Assembly (NCBI GenBank): GCA_027575765.1
Contig: JANBPT010000151.1
Coordinates: 1-64,000 of the forward strand
Origin: Tieghemiomyces parasiticus
Taxonomy: Eukaryota > Kickxellomycota > Dimargaritomycetes > Dimargaritales > Dimargaritaceae
Direction of reading: 5' to 3'
DNA length: 64,000 bases
The notes under the pieces were generated by a model. The model did no database searches and was not told the DNA's origin. It saw only the letters and a list, made by a program, of their open reading frames with translations. Both the position numbers and the translations under genes were made by a program. Positions 34,321 to 46,500 of the stretch are shown here, in pieces (within the stretch, counting starts at the first letter, position 1; each line of letters begins with the position of its first letter).

Positions 34321-35169
34321 ATGGTTACCACACGCCACCGGAAAACTGCAACCACCCCGGACCCCCAAAGCCCGGAAGCGCAAGCGAACGCTGCCGGCCG
34401 GGCAGGTACACCCTCGCCCTTCCAGCCGCTCGAGCCCCAACGCCACTCAAGCCGGACACGCCACCAGTCCCGGCCGGACTACACGGGCAAGTCCCAACCC
34501 CGCTACACCATGGCGAAAACCAAGTCCTCCGCGGGCCCGGCCACCAATCAAACCTCTCCCGGTGGACCCTCGCCGCGTAAACGGCGGTCTCCAGCCAAAG
34601 ACCCCACTAACAAGAGCAGCCGAGCCAAGACGCGTGGCCTGCGGACGACCCGCCCTGTCGATGACGGCCAAGGGAGCCCATCTACCTCCCCGCGGTTAAC
34701 CCCAGAGGAATCCTCCTCACTATCCCCGCCACCCTTACCAGCGGCTGACCCGCTAATCCACGACGATGACTCCCTTCTGCAGCTGGGCCGCCTCGACAAG
34801 CTACTACAGTTTGATCCGGATAAGGTGACGAGCATACCGGCCCGCCGGACGTCCTTAGACATTGTCAAGACGACAGCCCAGGGGAAAAGTCGTGCTGGTC
34901 GGGCCCGTAAGCCGCGGGCCCAGAGTGTTAACGCTGCCGCCAGCACGGCAACCCAGTCCCCATCTAACGCTCGTCAGACCAAACCTCCTGCCAAAGGCTA
35001 CACCACGCGCCCTACCCGGGGCCGGCGGACAAGTGGCGGCGGTGTTGGGGAGACCCCGTCGGTTATAGCTGGCGACGAAGACGCCGAGACTAAGCGGCTG
35101 AAGGAGGAGCTGAAAAAGAAGTTTGACGAGATTGACGCCTATGAACTGGCCGAAGAGGTTGTTATCTAG
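34321..35169 (+). CDS. basic Ser/Pro-rich nuclear-type protein, sororin-like C terminus
   Basis: The 282-residue product is strongly basic and low in complexity (Ser, Pro, Thr, Arg, Lys) over residues 1-250. It has many Lys/Arg clusters of nuclear-signal type and SP/TP sites that could be phosphorylated by CDKs. The last 30 residues change character: a charged helix ETKRLKEELKKKF is followed by DEIDAYELAEE. A helix plus an acidic-aromatic FDEIDAYEL motif at the very end of a basic disordered chain resembles the C-terminal domain of sororin, the cohesin protector that binds Pds5 and counteracts Wapl. This is recognition by eye and could be wrong. An overlapping frame (34277-34699) is a shadow. 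ATG 34321 opens the frame as MVTTRHRK. Confidence 0.7.
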   Translation: MVTTRHRKTATTPDPQSPEAQANAAGRAGTPSPFQPLEPQRHSSRTRHQSRPDYTGKSQPRYTMAKTKSSAGPATNQTSPGGPSPRKRRSPAKDPTNKSSRAKTRGLRTTRPVDDGQGSPSTSPRLTPEESSSLSPPPLPAADPLIHDDDSLLQLGRLDKLLQFDPDKVTSIPARRTSLDIVKTTAQGKSRAGRARKPRAQSVNAAASTATQSPSNARQTKPPAKGYTTRPTRGRRTSGGGVGETPSVIAGDEDAETKRLKEELKKKFDEIDAYELAEEVVI

Positions 35170-35473
35170 CAGCGACGATATACATGTGTAGGCCTGCGAG
35201 AGCATTATTTTTTTGTGTGTAGTATACCTTTGAGTCTGTACATTCTCCATTAGCTGTATTCGTTCGCCGCTGTGTACTGCGTGACCCAGTCCGTTGCTTT
35301 TCCTTTTATTTATATATATATATATCTAGTATTCGGGGCTTAAAATTGAGGCGTTAAAGTTTTCGCCCAACTGAGAGGACCTTCATGGCCGACTGCCTTC
35401 CTTCATTGCGTATGACATGCCCTAGGTTTAGAGTAGCCGCTACCAGGCCTATTACCTTGGAAGATCAACGGCT
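35170..35473. other. convergent intergenic segment with (TA)n
   Basis: Both neighbouring genes end into this segment. A short TA repeat lies at 35311-35325, and the region has no ORF of note. Confidence 0.55.
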
Positions 35474-36909
35474 TCAAGATTGATAAAGAATATTGAATAC
35501 GGAGCGGGGAAGCGTTAGCGCCAGCTCCCCAGAGTGGACCGACACCAGAACTGGATCGAACCTAAAGTACCTGATACACTGTGATTGAGTAACGAAGGGG
35601 CGAGGGTGACTGGTCACTGTAGGACACACCCGCTCCTGAGCGAGTTGGAAATGCATATAGGCCACGCAGGCGCAAAAGAGGGACTTTTCTTGATCCAAGA
35701 GGTAGGGGAGGCCCACCTGGTGCTGAAGTACGGCGGGATCCTGGGCGACGTTGGGGGGTCCGAGCTGAGCCTGGAGGAGAGCGACTCCAGGGTGGAGCGT
35801 GTGTGTAGCGCTACTCGGAATTCGCGCCTCAACGTGGGCCACGACAGCCGCTAGGGTATCCCATTGTCGCTCAGATACCAGCCCGGCCATAACCAACGGT
35901 ATCAGGTAGTATGTGACGGCCGTCTGTAGAGAACTCGTCAGCGCGTCGTGAGTGCCCAGGTATCCGACAAGTCGCCGGCACAAATACTGCGGAACGCACA
36001 GGCGGGTGATCTCGGTAGCCATGCGCTCGTAATTAATCTCCCGATAGAACTGCGACAGGACAGTCACCGCCAGTACGGCCCGCCGGTCACGGAGGAGGGC
36101 CAAGAAAGGCAGCTGAGCGGCGAACTGCGGAGCATGGCGAGCCACGCGGTAGCTCAGGACCTCTGGAACGATTTCGAGGTCACTGCCAGTTATTTGGCGC
36201 CGATCTGCCGCCCGGAACAGGTCGTCCAGATCTGACGGCAAACCGCTCCTATCAGGAAACCGGTTCAACCCCTTTTCCGGATATACCGTATGTAGTATCT
36301 GAGCGTCAGAGTATGTGCGAAACTGCAGCTTCGCTTCCAGGAGAGTACCGAGTAGAACACGAAACTCAGCACGGAGTAGGAAAAATGCTGAAGACACACT
36401 CAGACGCGGCGGGGCAGGCGGAGGAAATTCATAAGGATCGAGCGTATTACGTGTAAGCGATTGGCCGAGGGCGGTGAGGGCTATCAGGACTGGCTGGTAC
36501 GTGAAGGGGGGGGTGGGGTGTACGGCCGGAGGGAATCACAGAAATAAGAGTAATAATAATAATTGGTAATCGCTGATATGGGCCTGGTGTTGCTGTTACA
36601 GTCGTGAAATAATGAATGTAAACCCCTTGAGAACTACTGGACCTCGTTTAGCCCCCTTCTTTATGAACTTACCGACCCACCGTAGGCTTGCAAGTAACAC
36701 TAGAATAGGGCCTGGTTCCGTTGACTAGTGCAACCCACACGAGCCATGTCACGCGGATTAAGCTGGCTCATAATGCCCAATATGAGCTCACCGGGTAGCT
36801 TCTCAAGGCCCAAGCCAGTCGGAGCGGCAAGGGACTGTTGAGCGGGCAATGCATCGTCTAATAGCATAGGCGATATCTGGGCCACATCTACTGCTGCTCG
36901 GCAGCTCAT
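35474..36909 (-). CDS. F-box protein gene with an in-frame TAG (2 exons, possibly a recent pseudogene)
   Basis: F-box proteins bring substrates to SCF ubiquitin ligases through Skp1. Exons are 36909-36673 and 36493-35474, joined in phase 0 by a 179-base GTAAGT...CCAG intron. Residues about 37-69 form an F-box: LEKLPGELILGIMSQLNPRDMARVGCTSQR. Immediately after it, codon 70 (36702-36700) is TAG. The frame then continues without a break through the strong donor and 339 further codons (PVLIALTALGQSL... to ILYQS), a helical region I cannot assign. Read through, the protein would be about 418 residues. Explanations are a nonsense mutation, a sequencing error, or a 39-base in-frame micro-intron (GTGGGT...TTCTAG, 36739-36701). 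The start could also be the ATG at 36951. Confidence 0.65.
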
Positions 36910-37879
36910 GGCTGCGACGACTACTGCTGGGATACAATGCCAGCAAAGCATAACTGATGGTTTCCGTTAAATGGTAAGGGAGGTGGGCGTATAATTTGAA
37001 TTCCTGGACGGAAGATGGCTGAAGGTACCACACTCTTACATTCAAAACCAGGCAACGGATACTAAACAGACCTAGTAGGCGGGAGGGGGGGGTTACGGCA
37101 AAGTCCAACCGGTAGAACTTGGGCTTATAACGGAGACACTCATGGCCCGGATTATACTTTACACTTATACTCTAAAAAGGATTACTCACCACTGGCTATA
37201 TTAGCCGACAGTTTTCTAATTCCACAAGTCCTGGCGGTAATCTAACCGCCTGTGAGCCTTCCTTAGACATAAGACCCCTTATTCACTTCACATGCCAATA
37301 TGTCAGGCGTTACCGACTCGAACGAGTACCGGCTGGATCTGTAAACCCTTCTCCAATCTCCTACTTCCACCAATTTCTAAAAGTAGAATCGGACTTGATT
37401 CTGACTGGGCACAAAGGATGTTTACTGGCCGCGTCGCATAGCCTTCACATTCGTATCGGTCGCATGTTCTAAGGCTTCAGGTCAGTAATAAGTACCAGAG
37501 GCATAAAGTTGGGTCAAACCCTACCCCTGTGTAAGGTCGACATCGACCGAAGGCGCACCATGTCGCTCCCCTAATTTCTTCCGCCTTTCCGTCTAACGGC
37601 GCACCTAGTAACACAGGTTTCCGCGGAGGATTAATGGTAGAAATAACCGCGCTGCTAGAGGGTGGAGAGGATGCTGAGGAAGCCGCTGCACATAAGACGC
37701 TAATGCCCAAAGCAGCCCCTCTTTTTTTTTTTCCCGCTTTTGGTCGAAGCGTTCGCTCATCTACCTTTAGGGGGAATCGGAGCCTGACGGGTCAGCTGGA
37801 CACACTTTGGAGCTTGACATCATCCGCTTTTTAGTTAAATTGATACAAACTGTACAGTAAGGGGTAGCCGGTAGCCTAT
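36910..37879. other. intergenic segment, F-box gene to 7TM gene
   Basis: No supported gene. It should hold the promoter of the F-box gene and the 3' end of the 7TM gene. Confidence 0.5.
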
Positions 37880-40573
37880 TCAAATACATTTATCCGAGCT
37901 CTCCGAACGAGCACCAAAGTTATAGCCAAGACTGAGCTTGCAGCCTACCTGCGGTACGGGCGGAATTAAACCTGGGCTTGTGTGGGGTATACTATAGGGC
38001 TGTAGCGGCTGAACACTGCCGCGGCGCTTCTTGGAATGGTGCACAGTCATTTCGACCGTCGGCTGGTATCGGTTGATCATGACTAGGCGGTAGGTCTGGC
38101 CGTCCCGGGTGGCCCAGAGGCAAACCTGGATGCAATCTACTTCCTCGTGTCGAAAGTAGTAGAAGAGTAGGGCGAAACCAAGGGCCACTGCGATCTGGTA
38201 GAATATGCTCTGATATAGATTCGCAATAGCGTGGTCGAAGGTCCCGTAATACAGGACCCGCATTCCCAATTCGATCAGGGAGATGAGATAGGCCAGATTC
38301 ATCACTTCTGCCATCTGGCGGCGAGGGGTGCAACAGGAACGGTGATTAGTAATAGGAGAGTTGTATATGCGGATTAGTGGTCGCCTACGAGGGAAGGGGA
38401 AGAAGTCAGCTCCAAGTACTTCGCCTATCGACAATACTACAATGTCTTCACCCTCCTACCTTTTTAAGTTTAACATGCACTTCATCCGAAATGACGAGGG
38501 GGCTGTTTACCGTGTGCAGGAGATACTCTGCATCAGGTCAAAAAAATGTACAGGCGGAAAACGGGACACGGCCAAGGCGGGTGCAAGAGAGCCATAAGTA
38601 TCACATTAACTAGATTATGCTTGGCAGCCTGTTCGGTGCCGTACATGAGCCCTTCATTCGTACCGAAGGCTACTATACCTACAGTTGACCAACTTACCAT
38701 AGAAAAACATAATCAGTCCCTGGATCAGAAAGATGCAGAGGCCCGTAGCCAGAAACAGCTGTGGCAGAGCAACGAGAAGGACTCGGTTTTGTGTGCCTAC
38801 CTGGACGAAGGCGGCGATGTTTGTCACCATCACGAATAACACCCGCATGAAATTGGCCCAGTAAAGTGCATAGCGCAAGTAATCCACGGGGAGGATACTG
38901 ACCAACAGATGGCCCCTGATCTCGAAAAGATAGCGCGGAAGGGGGTTGTGCGATGTAGGAGGGGAGGGGGTTGATGTGCGTGGTAAGTCAGCTTTGGATG
39001 AACACGGAATGACTTAATGTCAAATAAGTTGTCCCTAGGAACTACGTGCTAAATAAAATAAAGGGTGGGTGAACTTACCATATGGCGAATCCCATGGCCA
39101 CGCCCAATTCACAACAGGCGCAGCCCAAAACGTGGATATATTGGCCGACGATACCTAGGCGGTACTGTAAAGCCATAATCGATAGAACTGCGAAGGTGAG
39201 ACGGGTGAAATCGCGAACCAAGCAAGTGGTGGGGGATCTTTAGTTGCAACGTTATAAGCCTCTTGCAAATACCGCCGAGTTGCCTTTTGTCTTTAACCGA
39301 TACATCGCGTGGCCGACTTACTGAGGGTGCCTACGATGGCAAATAGGAAGACCGTGAGTTTGATGATGGGTTTCAAGTGTTGCTTCCGGAACAGGACAAT
39401 CATTTGGTAGAGCGCATAGCTGGCAAGTGGTAAAAACTGACGTAATAGGGAAATAAAAAGGAAGTATGGAGGATGGTATAAGTACATTGGTAGTTTCCCC
39501 CCCCCCGCAACTGTGCCCGTTTAGAGATAAAATCAACAGCCTCTATGCAAATGTTAAGCAAGGTCGAAATGTTAAACCAACCGTAAGCGAAAAAATGAAT
39601 ACGCTCACTTACCAAGAAGTAGGCCAAGATCTGCTGGGTGGTAGAGGCCGGTGATTGGTGCATCTTATTCCAAGGACCGAGGTCTGTCGCAAAAGGGGGA
39701 AGGGGACCAATACATGCCAGAAAAGGTGGGTTAGCAGGGGGGACAATGTAAGCTACAAAGCGAGGTAAACCATCTATTAACTACGACTTAATAGGTGGTC
39801 TACTTACCACCTCGGACAACAGCGCTAAGATTTCGATAGATAAATAGACTGGTGAGACTGCTGGCGTCTTCGAAGCTGATGAGCGCAGCGGTGATGCGTG
39901 GGCTCGAGGCCACCTGCCACTCGCCATAGATTTCCCGGTGGGGGCTGCCAAGGTCGGCTTGGGTGCCCTGTGCGGACGGAAACACCACAAGGGCGACAGG
40001 AGGCCAGGCGTCCAGCTGGATTTCTGCGGAATAAGCGTCAACTTTGGATAGGAACTGTAGCCAAGAGGTGGGATAGCAAATGAAAAGGGGTCGGTGGCAT
40101 CCAAGTTTTAAATTACGGCTGGACTGGACAGGTCCGGAGGTGGCCTTGGATAGGGAATCGGCTCTGGTGCCATCGTACACTCCATCTGGTAATCCAAGTA
40201 CTAGATAAAATGCCGTAGCTGACGCAATTTTTCGTTCATAGCTCAGTCAAAGTAGAGCGGTTATCTATCTACATATTGAGGCACTTACCTGAGCTTTAGT
40301 ACGACACGCCAACCATATTCTTTCCCAGCTCTCGGTAATCAAGATGGTACTATGGTAGTCCCTCGCGAAAATTGGTGGTGGCCCGCTCGGCAATAATATA
40401 TCGCACTGGTCGGACACGGTAACAGGTAGAAGAGTACCGTTGATCACGTAGTTGTCCGCGAGGTCGCCAAAGAAATTGGTAGTGGCAAGGTTGGTCTCGA
40501 AGCCTGGTGTGGTGATACTCATGTTAGTCTGGCCGCTCACGATTAGAGAAAGGAGCAGCCAGATTTGGGTCAT
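37880..40573 (-). CDS. orphan 7-transmembrane protein with signal peptide and ectodomain (7 exons)
   Basis: Minus-strand exons are 40573-40289, 40054-39808, 39683-39613, 39436-39322, 39187-39079, 38915-38698 and 38307-37880. All joins keep frame and use GTAAG donors, giving 490 residues. A signal peptide (MTQIWLLLSLIVSG) precedes an ectodomain of about 185 residues with N-glycosylation sites (NMS, NGT, NLS), two cysteines and weak likeness to a PA domain. Seven hydrophobic helices follow, roughly LAYFLFLPLASYALYQM, KLTVFLFAIVGTLILSIM, HVLGCACCELGVAMGFAIW, YWANFMRVLFVMVTNIAAF, LLVALPQLFLATGLCIFLI, MNLAYLISLIELGMRVLYY and FYQIAVALGFALLFYYF. The tail is basic, then Pro-rich. I do not recognise the family; a cell-surface receptor is an inference from topology. 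The start could be ATG 40615, and the exon 6 end and exon 7 acceptor are the weakest junctions. Confidence 0.8.
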
Positions 40574-43500
40574 CCGCGGTCGCGCCCATCGCACGGGAAA
40601 AATATCGTATAACATGCTAGAAGAGGCTGGGCCTCTCGGGGACGAAGCGCACAGGCGCCGTAGGGAGCTGAAGCCGTCGTAAGTAGGGCTCGCTGCCGAG
40701 TATCGAAGCAAAGCCCAGTCAAGCGTAGGATAGTAATCCAGCGGCCTCCCCCGTCGGGGCTGAATGCGCCTCAGGGATGGAACCGTCGAATTCTGTCCCG
40801 AGCAACCCCAGTGGGCAGCGAATAGTCGGCAGAGATGGTGGTCGAGTGAATAAGTGAGTTGGATTCCTCAAAAGCGTTGTGCAATGCGAGGCCCGGCAGT
40901 CACTGAACAATACAGAGTGGATTTGGCTACGACCGAAAGCCAGGCAGCAAATAGAACCACACTATATCCGGAGTAAGTGGAGAGGTACAGAAAGATTGGA
41001 CAATAAGAACGTATGCAAACTGGAAGGAACAGGCGACGCTACACTTAGAGGCCCGTGCCGTGCAGCAACAAAATGTAGGTCCGATAGTGGAGAAGGGCCG
41101 GCTGAAGTATATCAAAAAAGTAGTCGAGTAAAATTGGGTGCTGCAAAGGATGTCTAAGAAATGGATAGGCGTTCAAACCTACCATGGAAACATGAGTAAA
41201 CTTTCATTAAGCGAATGGAGATGCGAAAGGGCACCAATGAAGATAGGGCACTTGCAAGGAGCTCTACAGACCACCGCCTTCCTTCTAACTTCAACCTGCC
41301 TGGCCACCTGCTTGGTGCTAAATACACCCAAGTAAACTACGAACGCGCGTGAAGGGGAAAAATGCTAAGGCGGGAGCGGGATGAGGGATAAGTCCGCCGA
41401 TCCTCCATATCAAAACGGACCTGCATCGACCTTTCAGAGGCCACATTTGGCCGGGGCTCGGGTTATGGGTGTGGTAATGAAGGAGGCGCCCCCTGCAGAA
41501 TTGCCAACTGACAATCTAAGGGCATCTTTCCCTTTACGGAGCACCTTGATTCTCTGGTTACTCTTGTACCTCCCTGACGCTGTAGCCTGCCACTAGAAAC
41601 ATGTATTTAGGCTTGCTAACGAACCTCCCAAGCAAACCTACCGTACCTTGAGTACGATTCTGCCATTCCCGCGCGGCCCAAGTGTAAAGGTAAGGGTCAG
41701 TTTATACGTACAATGAGAATACCACAATTCAAGCCTGATGTTGCAACCGCTTCATCGCTGTGCAGTGTGATCTAACCATCTCTATTTTCAGGAAAGCCAT
41801 TGGATGGTCACCTTTGACAGTGCTGAATTTCAAGGGATTGTATTGTGGTAGTGGCGATTACCCTCGCTACATTCGCCGGCGCCTCGCCTGTTATATACAC
41901 ACACATACACGAATTGTGTGTGGGTGTGTGTGTGTTTTCCTCTACTAGTGGTGAGTACAATATGGTGCTCAGGTCACTGTCAACCCCACCTTCTTAACCC
42001 TTGTCCCAATTGACGGATGAACCGAAGCCGATCTTTTCCGGGGCCGACTGATCTTCTTTGGCTTGTCTAGCCTAGTGGCTATGAAAGCTCATTAGGATTG
42101 TCGTCTCGCTGCTCATTACCAGCTCCCCACTAAACGTTGATTGATGGGGAGCGAACCACTGTAAACGAGCTGGGCAGGGGGTGCCGTTTACAGGAGGAAA
42201 AGTTGACTGGAGAAACTAGATAATGGAATATGGATTTATTTCGCGTGCAGTCTTTTCGCTTTGGTGGTGATGGGGCGTCCCAGTTATACCTGTATTTCGT
42301 GGACATCATCTAGCTGCTCGTTGCTTTCCCTAGGATCGGGGAAGGCCGCGTCTGACTGGGAGAAATTCGTTACAGCTTGCTCCTTCACCATGGCGTGGGG
42401 TGGTTTTGCTGGTCTATTTGATTCTCCCGACTCCGAATGATCTTCCCCGCATGGTGGTTGCACCACATCGCATTGTACTCCGCAGCATCGCCCTACCCCC
42501 GCGGAGTTGACGTTACGCAACTATTCGTCTTAGAGGACCACTAAGGCGCAAGTTGAATACCAAAATAGGCAGTTGAACAGTAAGCTATTGGCGGCCTTGA
42601 CCCTCGCAATCAATGGTCCAAGTGGTTTACTGGCGCCTGGCGGACTTGGAATTGCATACAGCGTCATTATTTATGGAAACCAGAGAGCCATAGTCCACGG
42701 TTAAGGTGCTCAGTCTACCACCTGATGTTATCAAGGTAAGACGAAAAGCATAAAGGAGCACATGAATACGATAGTTGACCTTAATCCATACTGATCTAAA
42801 CCCTCACGCTCTCCCCTCTCCCAAAATATTATAATAATAACTACTGAAGGCAAGTAGTTCCCCACCGTTCAGACCTCCGAATATATACAAAAACATTACT
42901 AGTTTAGACTGCCTTTTCCGGTAATCTCGCACTTTGAGACATAGTGCTATCTCAATGGTGCTGAATCTAATTCCTAGTGCACCATCAGTGATAATGGGCC
43001 AATTGTTACTATAAATAAAGGGCGGGGAGTGGCGGCTGAGCACAATTGCCCACAGCACCAACTCGTGAGAGAGGGAGGAGGGCAGGTGTCGATTAAAACT
43101 GCTGCCACTAGGCTTGAAAGTGGCTATTGAAGTGTTTACTTTGGCTATCTACGCTGCGTCCTTATTTTAACCCCCCCCTTCCGGTCTGCGGACTAAAGTT
43201 ACTGAATCAACTGGAGGTGCGCCGCTCCATTCTGAACCCGGTAATGGAGCGAAATAGACTCATACCGAAAAGTAAATAATAATGAAACAGTTTATACGGG
43301 TTGGTGTCGCTATATTAACACAAACGACGATTATGTGGATTTGGTTTTTTGGTCGCTGGGGGGGGGTCAGAAACCATTTCAGTACGAGACCTCTAGATCA
43401 GCCACCATGACGACATCGGGGGCCGGGAGAAGAGTCTAGTGCCCCCCCCCGAAGTAGAGTCCATAAAGGAGGCACCAACCTTGTCGTCTACCCCCAACAA

Positions 43501-46500
43501 CGCTGGGATGGGACTATTTTAGCGGGTATTCTACGCCAGAGACACGAGACGACTTGGCTGTTCTTCTGGTAACTTACCTAGGTTAGGAAGTGTGGCCTAT
43601 TAGGTAATTATCTACTAAATTTCATTTAACCTAATCAAGGTAACAGAGGTCGGTCATACCCGATTGTCACATTCCGCGCAGACCCATCGTACTATTTTTC
43701 CATTAGCCCAACCAAACCATCCCATTTCTGTACTACCCTGAAGGTTGACGTTGAGTCGCCCACCCACCCACCCCCCCAACTACTAACCATATTATGGCTA
43801 CTAGCTTCAGTGTAATATCCCAGTGGGAAAACCAGGGGGTGGTTATTATATTAAGCATGCAGATGTGAGAGTGGACCTCTTCACCTTTCCTATCGCTTTG
43901 ATGCGGCCCCGTAGCTGGGAACCCCGCCTCTCGCCGTTAGTTGCTGGTGCCAGTCAATGTCATTCGCCTCCCTCCTTGGAAAGTTGGCATCAGGTGAGAG
44001 TGACCCTACGGATGTCGGGAAGGAAAAAAGGAGAGAAGATGTTCATTCTCAGCTATCCAAAGAAACTATTGCGTTCCGTCTCTCCTCCATTTCTTTGTCC
44101 GCCCGCAATGATCCCACTATCACTCCGTAGCATGGGTGATGGGGAACTTGGTAATTTGCACCAACAAAAGGCCGTGTAATTAGATAGCTATGGAGTGAAT
44201 AACCGGGACCGAGTGATCGCCAAGGGGCAGGCGAGCCACTGTACGATTAGACAATATCTATACCGGGGTGGGCGACGCATCGCTAGGTAGTCTAGAAGAC
44301 CAGGTCAAGTGAGGGAGGGAACTTGCACGAGGTTGAAGGCGACCGAGTGAGACCATCAGAAATTAGAGCCGCATCCCACTGATTGGAACCCATCGAATAT
44401 GTGCAATGGGTCGACATGAACCGACCGCTTTTAATTTGTTGGCCTTACATTACATGCGACGTAGTGGATAGGGTAGATTGAGGATGTCATTGGATGGGGA
44501 GGGATTATACTCTGTAACAAGTAATAAATCATTCGGCTTCTACAGCTTGCATAGAAGCGAACTCCAAGAAAGACAGTTGAATTAGGACGAAGTAGTACAC
44601 GCGTCTGAAGTACCGAATATAGTGCCAAGTAGAAGCAGTATGGTATTGAAATGGCATGGGGCCCTATGCCGTCGAAGTACTCTAATTAATCACCATTCTT
44701 TTAATGGAGAAGTGCAATGAATAGTAGGAAGGATATCATAGTGAGTCGACAAGGAAGTAATGGATAGTTACCTGGATGGTATAACGTAGATGGCAACCGG
44801 ATATCCGTGATCTAACACTGGGAAGAAGAAATGACAGCTTCGATTCCCATTTAAACTATAAGACGAAACAAGATATTTCAGCATGAACCAGCGAGGCGGC
44901 AAGGAAGCTGAACCCTGGAGACCTTCCTTTAGACAAGCTAATTACATTGACAGTCCAAAGTAATACCACCTTTGGTGACTGAGAGTCTTGATGACTTTTG
45001 CAGACGCCTCAATAATAGCTAACCTGCATGAAATTGCACCCATAATTCCGATAAGGTGACTTTCTCGCTTGGGGCCAGTTCGGTTACCAAGACCTGTTCC
45101 ACCATCACCCTATCCCTCGGCAGTGGTGCGATAGTTTTACCCTTTTATCAATTCAAGTTCAATTTTTTCAAATCATTACGCTTACTTACATCCTGAACCT
45201 GCTGTTGCCTTGAGCAGTTGAGAATACAGGGGGGGGGGGTTTAAAATAAAGAGAATGTGTTGTGCGTGCAATGCTGACTCAAGTAAGGTAGCGCTTCCCA
45301 ATATCACGGCCAGTTGTACATATTCTACTCTGCGCTCGGGTGTTATTGTAAATCGATCAGCGAATCCCTCTCCCTCCCATAATTCATTAGGTCTGGATGC
45401 GCGCGGTCGAGGATGCAGTAGCGATAAGGCAGAGCAGTAATCGAAACAGTTACATTGGCCACTGAGCTAGCCGAGCCGTTAGACAAGGCAACCCCTGCGC
45501 TGCTGACTGCATCTATCTATGACCGATCCCCCCCCCTCCACGGAGATGGTTCTCGCTGGTACGTTGGCCGTTTGGATCGGATCTCTGGTTACACGGAAAC
45601 CAAACATGATCTAATATAATTAGTACGATACGGTCCGCCTGGTCGGTAGGGTATCTCTGCCGGTCAATTCGATAGGATCGTTGACTCTAGGACCTCCGGA
45701 CCTTCCCCATATCAGCCTTACGAGCTCAACAAGAATTTCCCCCAAGCCTACCATTCTCGCGTCCCGAACTCTGACCAGCCTCTCCGTACGGCAGCAAATT
45801 GGGGACATTGTATGGCAAGAGCACGAGTGAGTGGTTCAGTAGCTAATACGAATAAGTGAGGATGAATAGGAGGACGTATGACATGTGGATGCACAGACTC
45901 GGATGGTCTAATGCATCACCCCCTTAAATCCCTTTAACTTCCTTCACACTGAGTATCTAAATAGTCTTACGGTAAATATGTATTCACCTCTATTAATATA
46001 TTCATCCCACTTACTGTGGGGTATCGAAAGTGAAGGACGGTGAGCTTCCGTCCGCTTTCCTACTGGTAGCGTGGCCTTGGCCCTAGCCTCGCTTCTTTAG
46101 TATCTGTTCACTATATACGTTGCTATTCTACCGAATGGAAACGGTCGAGTTGAGAGCTCTGCAACAGGAGCGCACGGTCAACCAACCTGGCGCCGCTTCA
46201 AGCCGCAGGCGCGCAGTAAATGAGTAATCGGAAAGTTAGGGAGCGGCAGTTATCTACAGCTCTAGGAAGAACAGTTTAGGATGTCCCTCATCCTGAAATT
46301 AATACCTATTCTGAGCCCAAGGTGACGTATGAGACATGGAAAATGGGTCCATTTAGCGAACTTGAAATTGCCCCTCCTCCCTCCTTTTGACGCCATCAAT
46401 GCAATACAATGCATAGCAGCTTAGTATCTGTAAGCTGCCCGATGGGAATCCACGTTAGGTACATGGCCATCCAAGTTCCCGCAAGAGCTCTCCTGAGTTA

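Noticed and set aside
35474..36909. TAG as a reassigned sense codon
   Set aside because: TAG ends HPM1, metaxin-2, COQ2, ERG26-like, TBCC and the transporter at their expected lengths, so the standard code applies.
43570..43700. strong minus-strand donor CCTAG|GTAAGTTACC
   Set aside because: The upstream sequence is AT-rich with stops in all frames; no exon can be supported.
46097..46111. TTAGTATCTGTTC, resembling the branch-recognition region of U2 snRNA
   Set aside because: Neither the conserved U2 5' end nor the following Sm region is present; an isolated short match.
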